A stretch of 11,128 bases of DNA from Leptospira sp. Its GTDB lineage: Bacteria > Spirochaetota > Leptospiria > Leptospirales > Leptospiraceae. This document shows, piece by piece, positions 1 to 5,448 of the stretch (position 1 is the stretch's first letter; each line of letters starts with the position of its first letter). A model generated the notes under the pieces. It ran no database searches. It was not told the DNA's origin and saw nothing but the letters and a program-made list of their open reading frames with translations. The DNA lies in contig JALOTI010000022.1 in the NCBI GenBank assembly GCA_025457985.1, positions 1-11,128 of the forward strand. The letters are read 5' to 3'. The translations under genes and the position numbers were made by a program.

Positions 1-1740
1 TCCTAATGTGGTCTCTAAAAATCTACCGTATCCCTTTTCTTTCCCAAGTGCCTTAACTGGCTTTCCTTGGTCTACGGCAAGTTTTCCAGAGATAAAAACT
101 TTTTTTATGGTATCATCATTTCGTCTGACCCACCTCTGGAAGTTTTCCATAAAAGGCATAGGTGCTTCGACGTCTTTTGCGAGGCTATCATCTAGCTTTG
201 TTGGATCAATAAGTACTAGGTCTGCTGGTTTTCCTTTTTTTAAATAACCAATTTCTAGACCAAACCAATCTGCTATCTCTCCTGTTAGTCGGTGAACAGC
301 CCGCTCCAAACTCATGAATGGTTTATTTTCCAAATGCGAGTCATGTACCAATTTTAACATCCGGAGAGGGAAATTATAATGGGCCATTCCTCGCAAATGC
401 GCACCTGCATCGGAAAAACCAATTAAGATATCTGGGTAGGAAACTATCTTTTGGAGAGGTTCCTTCCTATGATTTGCCATAACCGTATACCATCGAATTT
501 TATTTCCATGATCTGCAATTAAATCCAAAAACGCAGTGACAGAATGAACTCCTCTTTCCTTTGCTATCTGATCAATGGATTTTCCGATTAGATTCGAGTC
601 GGGTGCATCCACAATCTTAGTTTCTTTAAAATTACGATGGAATACTCTCGGTAAAAACCAATTCGTCCATTGTCGTTTAAAAAATGATCTATACTGTGGA
701 TCTTTTACCAATGTTTTCCTTTCCAGTTCATCTTCTATATGATTTGCCTTTGCTCCAGCCGCAAACTCTTCAAAGACAACTACATCCATGCCATCGGCAT
801 ACAAATCAAATGGTTCGGGCAGAGCCTGGAATCGAAAATCGGATTTAAAAATTTTATTTGTAAGTCTACCAATCCAATGAAGCAGTTTGTAAAGATTTGG
901 ATCAAACTTAACATCCATTAAAGAAATAATTGTTGTTTTAAGTGGCTTTCGAAAGAAACCAAAGGCTTCCCATAAAAACATAAGCAGATTGATTTTTGTA
1001 GAAACGTTGGGAACTCCTTGGAATACTTTACCACGATTTCGAAGTGTTTTGTTCAAAAACTGATATTCGCTCCAAGGGGCAAAAGTGGAAGGCAGAGGTC
1101 GTGATCGAAACCGAGATCCGTCCATCTTATCCCAAACCAAAGTGTTGATCGACAACCCAAGAAACCCAGCATCCAAAGCCTCCTCCAAATGAGTTTGCAT
1201 TTGGTTTAACTCTTGTTTGGTCGCCTTTTCTCCTTTTGTAAGGGCCCTTTCTAATCCTAATACATGGGTTCTAATTGCAGAGTGGCCTGCAAAGGATGTT
1301 ACATTTGGACCAAGAGGAAGAGAATTCAAATGATCTTTGTATTCTTTTGCAGAATTCCAAGTCTTTTTGGATTGCAGTATTTCTAAAACATTTTTGCGGG
1401 GGATGGCTTCCACTCGACTAAACATATCGGCCAAATCCGTAGGGTCACCTAACGAAAGACTTAGACTACAGCTACCGAGTGTTATGGTTGTTACACCATG
1501 TCGTACGGATTCGGAAAGATCAGGCGCTACTTCAATTTCAGCATCATAGTGCGTATGAAAGTCTATAAAACCTGGAGTACACCAAAGACCTTTTGCATCA
1601 ATAACTTCATCCCCGGGTTGCGAAAGCAGGGAAACTCCCATCTCCTCGATTTTTCCGTCTACAATCCTAATATCACCCACATAAGATGGATTTTGAGAGC
1701 CATCAAAAATGCGAGTTTGTTTGATCAAAGTTCTAGACAT
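1..1740 (-). CDS. Amidohydrolase, N-acyl-D-amino-acid deacylase (D-aminoacylase) type; 3' end outside window
   Basis: The minus strand stays open from an ATG at 1740 to the left edge, giving 580 residues with no stop, so the C-terminus is missing. Members of the amidohydrolase_3/D-aminoacylase group (COG3653) are metal hydrolases that remove acyl groups from D-amino acids or act on related amides. Seen here: an N-terminal beta-sandwich-like start, the metal motif HTHYD (62-66), a GSCS segment with Cys91 at the place of the family's metal-bridging Cys, GHSAIR (152-157), and SDAGAH (443-448) with the expected catalytic Asp444. A KGKPADLVLID-type segment near the end is typical of the returning sandwich domain. 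I could not find the THxR metal histidine of classical D-aminoacylases, so the substrate is open. The start is supported by GGAGG at 1749-1745 and a strong promoter just upstream. Family confident, substrate not. Confidence 0.85.
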   Translation of the reverse strand, partial: MSRTLIKQTRIFDGSQNPSYVGDIRIVDGKIEEMGVSLLSQPGDEVIDAKGLWCTPGFIDFHTHYDAEIEVAPDLSESVRHGVTTITLGSCSLSLSLGDPTDLADMFSRVEAIPRKNVLEILQSKKTWNSAKEYKDHLNSLPLGPNVTSFAGHSAIRTHVLGLERALTKGEKATKQELNQMQTHLEEALDAGFLGLSINTLVWDKMDGSRFRSRPLPSTFAPWSEYQFLNKTLRNRGKVFQGVPNVSTKINLLMFLWEAFGFFRKPLKTTIISLMDVKFDPNLYKLLHWIGRLTNKIFKSDFRFQALPEPFDLYADGMDVVVFEEFAAGAKANHIEDELERKTLVKDPQYRSFFKRQWTNWFLPRVFHRNFKETKIVDAPDSNLIGKSIDQIAKERGVHSVTAFLDLIADHGNKIRWYTVMANHRKEPLQKIVSYPDILIGFSDAGAHLRGMAHYNFPLRMLKLVHDSHLENKPFMSLERAVHRLTGEIADWFGLEIGYLKKGKPADLVLIDPTKLDDSLAKDVEAPMPFMENFQRWVRRNDDTIKKVFISGKLAVDQGKPVKALGKEKGYGRFLETTLG

Positions 1741-1764
1741 ATGTCCTCCGAGAAACCCTGGGGA

Positions 1765-1793
1765 ATTATGACAGATTGACATAAGTTTGTCAA
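1765..1793 (-). promoter_or_regulatory. Sigma-70-type promoter of the amidohydrolase gene, with an overlapping dyad
   Basis: On the minus strand TTGACA (1793-1788) is followed after exactly 17 nt by CATAAT (1770-1765). This is a perfect -35 box and a five-of-six -10 box. Transcription would start near 1758, leaving a leader of under 20 nt that contains the GGAGG ribosome site. The -35 box is the left arm of an inverted repeat, TTGACA-N6-TGTCAA (1793-1776), and a further TGTCA follows at 1773-1769. A repressor or activator could bind there; which one is unknown. Confidence 0.75.
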
Positions 1794-1812
1794 CGGTTTC
1801 GAAGGACTAAGG

Positions 1813-1852
1813 CTAGAGATTCTCTGGACAGAAATTCCAACTGTTCAGAAAA
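1813..1852 (-). terminator. Possible mRNA 3' stem-loop after leuA, no U-tract
   Basis: Just after the leuA stop codon the transcript can fold CTGAACAG (1848-1841) against CTGTCCAG (1831-1824): seven pairs, one mismatch and a 9-nt loop. A small palindrome, AGAGATTCTCT (1825-1815), follows. Neither is followed by a run of U, so this is not a convincing intrinsic terminator. It may protect the 3' end, or it may be chance. Confidence 0.25.
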
Positions 1853-3040
1853 TCAGATAACAATCAGTTGTTGTTTTGCCCACAATACTAACTCGGATTC
1901 GGTGATCTCCCGATTGCCTTCCAATGTCGAAGTCGCTTTAGCCTTTTCAAACAACACCTCAACCAAACCAGCTGTGACCTCTAATCCCTTGGACTCCAAA
2001 ATGAATTGAATTGCTCTGTGACCTGATTGGTTGGTAAAGGAAATGGTTTCCGAATCGTTTCTACCAACAAATTCAGGTGAAAAGGTCCGATAAGCGCCTT
2101 TTTGCATACCTTTGGTTTTTGCCACTCCGTCCTGGTGGATTCCTGAACGATGCGAAAAGATATCAGCGCCGATGATCGGAGTTTTTTCTCCAATGGGAAT
2201 TCCTGTTAATTCGGAAATTCGTTTAGCAGTGGGGTAGATACGATCAAAACGAATTCCAATTGACTCACCATTTTGATGTAAGGCGATAGCGGTTTCATAT
2301 AAATTCGTGTTCCCGGCTCTTTCTCCAAGACCGTTCAATGCCACTTCGATTTGTGTTGCTCCCACATACGCACACTCAACAGATGTTGCAGTTGCCATTC
2401 CTAAATCGTTGTGTGTATGTACAGAAACGACCGCCCTACCACCAACTCGTTCAGCAACTTTTTGAACCATACCCACAAACAAAAAAGGTCTATACCTTTC
2501 CACAGTATTGGGAAGGTTTATGATATTTGCTCCTGATTGAATTGCTGCTAAAAAACATTGGGTTGCAAAATCAAAATTTTCCAATGCATCACCAAAATGT
2601 TCACCAGAAAATTGAACCTCACCTCTCGTTCCTACAATCGATCGTGCGAAAGAAACTGTATCAATAATTCTCGATACTACTTGTTCTTCGGACATATGTA
2701 GCACGTGTTTTATGGAAAAGTCACTTACGGGAAAGACGATATGAAGTCTTGGTGTACCAGCATAGGACAAAGCTTCCCAAGTCCTTTCAATCTCTGACCT
2801 ATTTGCACGAGAAAGTCCAGCAATCGGAAGCTCTTTGGGAGCCCGTTTAGCCAATGTTTTGGTAGCCTCAAATTCAGTTTGGTTGGATGAGGGAAACCCA
2901 ACTTCGATGCCATCGACTTGTAATTCAACTAGAAGATCGAAGACTTCTTTTTTTTGATCCAAGTCCCACGGTCTTTTGAGGGCTTGGTTTCCATCACGCA
3001 ATGTAACGTCTTGAATTTTGATTTTTTTTCCTTGGTCCAT
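1853..3040 (-). CDS. leuA: 2-isopropylmalate synthase-like enzyme (short form, no regulatory domain)
   Basis: This is a 395-residue member of the DRE-TIM (HMGL-like) acyltransferase family. LeuA condenses acetyl-CoA with 2-oxoisovalerate, the first committed step to leucine, in the cytosol. Visible motifs: TLRDGNQ (13-19) with the catalytic Arg and metal Asp, GIEVGFPSSNQTEF (44-57), the metal histidines in HTHND (208-212), NGLGERAGN (236-244), and SHRSGIHQDG (296-305) of the following subdomain. The usual C-terminal leucine-binding domain (about 120 residues) is absent. NTVE at 178-181 replaces the common DTVG. Citramalate and homocitrate synthases share this fold, but the leucine-codon leader upstream favours the leucine pathway. 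The start at 3040 has GGAGG five nt upstream (3050-3046). An in-frame extension to a TTG at 3127 would be translated through the terminator hairpin and is not credible. Confidence 0.85.
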   Translation of the reverse strand: MDQGKKIKIQDVTLRDGNQALKRPWDLDQKKEVFDLLVELQVDGIEVGFPSSNQTEFEATKTLAKRAPKELPIAGLSRANRSEIERTWEALSYAGTPRLHIVFPVSDFSIKHVLHMSEEQVVSRIIDTVSFARSIVGTRGEVQFSGEHFGDALENFDFATQCFLAAIQSGANIINLPNTVERYRPFLFVGMVQKVAERVGGRAVVSVHTHNDLGMATATSVECAYVGATQIEVALNGLGERAGNTNLYETAIALHQNGESIGIRFDRIYPTAKRISELTGIPIGEKTPIIGADIFSHRSGIHQDGVAKTKGMQKGAYRTFSPEFVGRNDSETISFTNQSGHRAIQFILESKGLEVTAGLVEVLFEKAKATSTLEGNREITESELVLWAKQQLIVI

Positions 3041-3086
3041 TTTTTCCTCCGTCGAACGGCCTACAACCGGGAAGGGGCCAAGGTAT

Positions 3087-3119
3087 AAAAAAAGCCCACA
3101 TCCCAGTCGGGAGTAGGCT
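3087..3119 (-). terminator. Rho-independent terminator acting as leuA attenuator (regions 3:4)
   Basis: In the minus-strand RNA, AGCCUACUCCC (3119-3109) pairs with GGGAUGUGGGCU (3104-3093) through eleven pairs with one bulged U. The loop is GACU and a run of seven U (3093-3087) follows. It lies between the leucine leader peptide and leuA, about 46 nt before the leuA start, so when formed it stops transcription before leuA. The upstream symporter gene ends at 3259, some 140 nt away with the leader between, so a plain terminator for that gene is less likely. Confidence 0.85.
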
Positions 3120-3166
3120 TTGTGCAAAGTCTTATCTCCCTCGAACTATAGAAGTACGAGGAGGAG
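3109..3166 (-). promoter_or_regulatory. Attenuator RNA: alternative 1:2 and 2:3 (antiterminator) pairings
   Basis: Region 1 lies inside the leucine codons: CUCCUCCUCG (3166-3157). It pairs with region 2, CGAGGGAG (3143-3136), which starts 2 nt after the leader stop codon. Region 2, read as GGGAGAUA (3140-3133), can instead pair with UACUCCC (3115-3109), the 5' arm of the terminator. That pairing has seven pairs with one bulged A and closes over a small CUUUGCACAAAG hairpin (3129-3118). A ribosome stalled on the leucine codons would mask region 1 and free region 2 to block the terminator. A ribosome reaching the stop would cover region 2 and let the terminator form. The pairings were worked out by eye, without energies. 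Confidence 0.7.
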
Positions 3167-3199
3167 TAGAAGAGCGATGCTGTTCATTGAAATATTCAT
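3146..3199 (-). CDS. leuL: leu operon leader peptide, leucine-rich, 17 residues
   Basis: The minus strand reads ATG at 3199-3197 to TAG at 3148-3146 and encodes MNISMNSIALLLLLVLL. Codons 10 to 17 are CTT CTA CTC CTC CTC GTA CTT CTA, so seven of eight are leucine and the other is valine. All seven are of the CTN type, whereas about half of the leucine codons at the start of the nearby acyl-CoA synthetase gene are TTA or TTG. As with the enterobacterial leu leader, the peptide probably has no job of its own: its translation speed reports charged tRNA-Leu levels. The ribosome site is weak (AAGA just before the ATG), and the ATG at codon 5 (3187) could also serve. The identity rests on composition and on the attenuator structures that follow. 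Confidence 0.8.
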   Translation of the reverse strand: MNISMNSIALLLLLVLL

Positions 3200-3210
3200 T
3201 CTTATTTCTT

Positions 3211-3239
3211 AGACGACTTCGTAGTCTCAATTCTGTCAA
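3211..3239 (-). promoter_or_regulatory. Candidate promoter region of the leu leader, with a dyad
   Basis: A perfect TTGACA lies at 3239-3234, about 35 nt before the leader ATG. No good -10 box is found 16-18 nt further on, so it is only a candidate. An imperfect inverted repeat, AGACTAC-GAA-GTCGTCT (3227-3211), six pairs and one mismatch, occupies the spacer and could be an operator. The alternative is that leuA is transcribed by read-through from the symporter gene, which ends only 19 nt upstream of this box. Confidence 0.35.
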
Positions 3240-3258
3240 TTTTTATTTGATTCTTTTG

Positions 3259-4728
3259 TCATTTTTTCAAGTTCATTTGGGTTTTTCTGATCAGTCTCTG
3301 GACAGAATCAGTTGAGAACACCAAACTTGCGGTAATTGCAAATCCCATTGGAATGAGAAGGGTGAATGGAATTTTGAACGAATGACCTATTCCAACAGTA
3401 ATAAAAATAGAAAAGAGTAAGAGAAAAGAAAAAAACCAAGAACTAATGGCGAGTTTTCTTTGGAATTGTGCCAAAAAGAAAACAAATATTGTGGGTCCTA
3501 AGGTAAAACTAAAGATCGTTAAACCCACTTCAAGAATTCCTTTTTCCCAATCCTTTGCGAGGAAAAAAGGAAGGAGACTCGATAGAAAAAGTAAAATTCC
3601 AAAGAATAGGGAGATCCCTCGAGGTCTGAACATTTTATCCAAATTCCAATCTCTTGCCCAAGTAAGGGATAACGAATTGATCGTCGATGAGAGTGTGGAC
3701 ATTGCACTTGCTAAAATAGCTGATACAAGGAGACCCAAGATAGGAGTTGGCACATAATCTATGATAAATTGGCTAAAAGCCTTATCAGCTGGAGGAAGAT
3801 TATTTTTATAAAAATAAAACAAGAGGGATCCAATACTTAAAAATAATACAAATTGAAAAAACACTAGAATTCCACTTCCAATTAACACCTTCCTTGCAGA
3901 ATTCAAATTTTTTGTAGCAATTACTCTTTGAACTAACATCAAATCTGTTCCATGAGAACCTATCGAGATGAAAGCACCTCCCAAAATGGCAAAAAGGAAA
4001 AAGTAATTTGGATCAGAATTAGAATCTATTCCGAAGTGAAAGACTTGGAATTTGTTCTGGTTTGATAGATTTTGTATGATAGTTGATAAATCTTCCCCAG
4101 TTTGAAATAAGAATTGGAAAAGCAAATATAAGGCAAAAAATCCACCAGTGATATAGACAAGCCATTGTAAAACATCAGTAAAAACAATAGCTCGAAAACC
4201 TCCTACTACGGAATAAACAATTGTTACTAAACTCAAAATGAACAAGGATAACATTCCAGTCCACTCGGGATCCATCGATACACCCATTTTTTGGAGCAAA
4301 AAGGATATTGGTAGTGCACTGACGTAAAGCCGAATTCCGTCGCCAAGGAGTCTCGAGATAGTAAATATGAATGATACCGTACGTTGTGTAACTAATCCAA
4401 AATTCTGATTTAAGTATTCGTAGATTGATATTCCATTACCTGCAAAATAAAAAGGCAATAAAAAGTAAGCCACAGCTGTCCTTCCAATGATGTATCCAAT
4501 TGCAATTTCTAAAAATCTAAAATCTGTTTTAATTGCTAAGGAAGGGATAGATAAAAATGTCAAACTCGAAGTTTCTGTTGCAACTAGAGAAATCATCAAA
4601 AAAGACCAGTGGATTTCCTTTTTTGCTAGATAGAAGTCTGACTCCGACTGATTGGATTTAGAAAATTTTAATCCTAAGAGAAAAACTATTAAAAAGTAAA
4701 AAAAGATTATTGTTAAATCAATTATCAT
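3259..4728 (-). CDS. Sodium:solute symporter (SSS family)
   Basis: This 489-residue integral membrane protein has about 12-13 hydrophobic segments from residue 3 to near the C-terminus. That is the size and pattern of SSS-family transporters, which use the sodium gradient to import sugars, amino acids, carboxylates, osmolytes or vitamins. Family signatures seen: TETSSLTFLSIPS (51-63) in the first core helix, GGFRAIVFTDVLQ (176-188), the DLMLVQR segment (262-268), and SAMSTLSSTINSLS (341-354) with the Ser pair that usually takes part in sodium binding. The tail is short and basic. The substrate cannot be read from sequence. The gene starts 9 nt after the CBS-domain gene, with AGGA four nt before the ATG, so the two are probably one operon. 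No terminator separates it from the leu leader downstream. Confidence 0.85.
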   Translation of the reverse strand: MIIDLTIIFFYFLIVFLLGLKFSKSNQSESDFYLAKKEIHWSFLMISLVATETSSLTFLSIPSLAIKTDFRFLEIAIGYIIGRTAVAYFLLPFYFAGNGISIYEYLNQNFGLVTQRTVSFIFTISRLLGDGIRLYVSALPISFLLQKMGVSMDPEWTGMLSLFILSLVTIVYSVVGGFRAIVFTDVLQWLVYITGGFFALYLLFQFLFQTGEDLSTIIQNLSNQNKFQVFHFGIDSNSDPNYFFLFAILGGAFISIGSHGTDLMLVQRVIATKNLNSARKVLIGSGILVFFQFVLFLSIGSLLFYFYKNNLPPADKAFSQFIIDYVPTPILGLLVSAILASAMSTLSSTINSLSLTWARDWNLDKMFRPRGISLFFGILLFLSSLLPFFLAKDWEKGILEVGLTIFSFTLGPTIFVFFLAQFQRKLAISSWFFSFLLLFSIFITVGIGHSFKIPFTLLIPMGFAITASLVFSTDSVQRLIRKTQMNLKK

Positions 4729-4737
4729 AAAATCCTG

Positions 4738-5331
4738 TTATGCGATTAGATTTAGTTCCGGGTAGATTGTAAGGAGCCTCAAAAGATCCGATCTTGTAAC
4801 GATCCCAACGGGTCTAAGTTCTTCATCCACGACAGGCATACAACCAATACGTTCCTGGATCAGAGTTTTTGCGACAAGACGGATTTCGCTGGAAGGTTTG
4901 CAGACAAGGACCGGCTGGATCATGACCAATTTTAATTCTATATTTTCATTTTCTTTCAAAAGATTTTGAAGGATATCTCTCTCGGATAGGAATCCGATGA
5001 GTTTTTTCGATGGGTCCGTGATAGGAAGGTGTCGAATTTCTCTTTTTTTAAGTTCCCTAAGCGCTTGACCTATAGTTATATTTTGATCTAAGGAAAAGAC
5101 GGGTTCAGTCATGATCTCATGTATAAAAAACACAGACGTGTCGCGTTTGTTTGGAGATCCGTAACTACTTTTCGCACTGGACTGGAATAGATTTCCGGAA
5201 GTCTCCCTCCTTTCTTCTGTTTGGGCTTCCACGAAATGGCTTTTCCTTGCTCGATCTATCGAAAGGACTCTCGGTTCACGAACGATCGGTGGCCTGGGTG
5301 AAATTCTTCCGTCCTGAATCCAAAAAAACAT
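4738..5331 (-). CDS. CBS-domain pair protein
   Basis: This is a 197-residue soluble protein. Residues 1-65 are polar and rich in Arg, Pro and Ser, beginning MFFWIQDGRISPRPP, and are probably a linker. Residues 68-195 form two CBS repeats: HEIMTEPVFSLDQNITIGQALRELKKREIRHLPI then GFLSERDIL for the first, and MIQPVLVCKPSSEIRLVAKTLIQERIGCMPVVDE then VGIVTRSDLL for the second (written here with breaks at IGQAL and VAKTL: motif ends are IRHLPI at about 98-103 and GCMPVVDE at about 162-169). CBS pairs bind adenine nucleotides and act as energy or ligand sensors. No enzyme domain is attached, so a regulatory role towards the adjacent symporter is possible but inferred. The ATG at 5331 has only a weak ribosome site (TAGG, over 10 nt upstream), so the exact start is less certain. 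Confidence 0.75.
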   Translation of the reverse strand: MFFWIQDGRISPRPPIVREPRVLSIDRARKSHFVEAQTEERRETSGNLFQSSAKSSYGSPNKRDTSVFFIHEIMTEPVFSLDQNITIGQALRELKKREIRHLPITDPSKKLIGFLSERDILQNLLKENENIELKLVMIQPVLVCKPSSEIRLVAKTLIQERIGCMPVVDEELRPVGIVTRSDLLRLLTIYPELNLIA

Positions 5332-5448
5332 ATATGTGGCTACCTACACGAAAAGTTTGTCAAAAAAAAGAAAACACTTGCAAAAAACGAACAGTGGTTT
5401 TTTATCACATCTATTTGTTTTCCAAATCCATGCAGAAAAGGCAAGTCC
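5332..5448. promoter_or_regulatory. Divergent promoter region between the CBS-symporter and fatty-acid oxidation units
   Basis: This 117-nt AT-rich gap holds the control sites for both directions. On the plus strand TTGCAA (5378-5383) followed by TTTATC (5401, 17 nt spacer) or TATCAC (5403, 19 nt spacer) is a modest promoter candidate. AAGG (5438-5441) lies 7 nt before the acyl-CoA synthetase ATG. On the minus strand a perfect TTGACA (5363-5358) is present, but no good -10 box follows at 16-18 nt. The nearest AT-rich match, CATATA, touches the CBS start codon. Confidence 0.4.

Noticed and set aside
1337..1779. Plus-strand open frames of 70 and 93 codons, overlapping each other at 1337-1549 and 1498-1779
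   Set aside because: They lie opposite the amidohydrolase gene and promoter, have no recognisable domain or ribosome site, and are explained by the antisense of a long real gene.
3041..3127. In-frame N-terminal extension of leuA from a TTG at 3127 (29 extra residues)
   Set aside because: The extension is coded by the attenuator hairpin and its U-run, has no ribosome site, and does not look like any LeuA N-terminus. The ATG at 3040 has GGAGG at ideal spacing.
3118..3129. Palindrome CTTTGTGCAAAG as a protein-binding site
   Set aside because: It sits inside the attenuator and is better explained as the small hairpin closing the antiterminator arm.
3211..3227. Dyad AGACTAC-GAA-GTCGTCT as a terminator for the symporter gene
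   Set aside because: It is short with a mismatch and no U-run follows it on the minus strand. It is kept only as a possible operator in the promoter entry.
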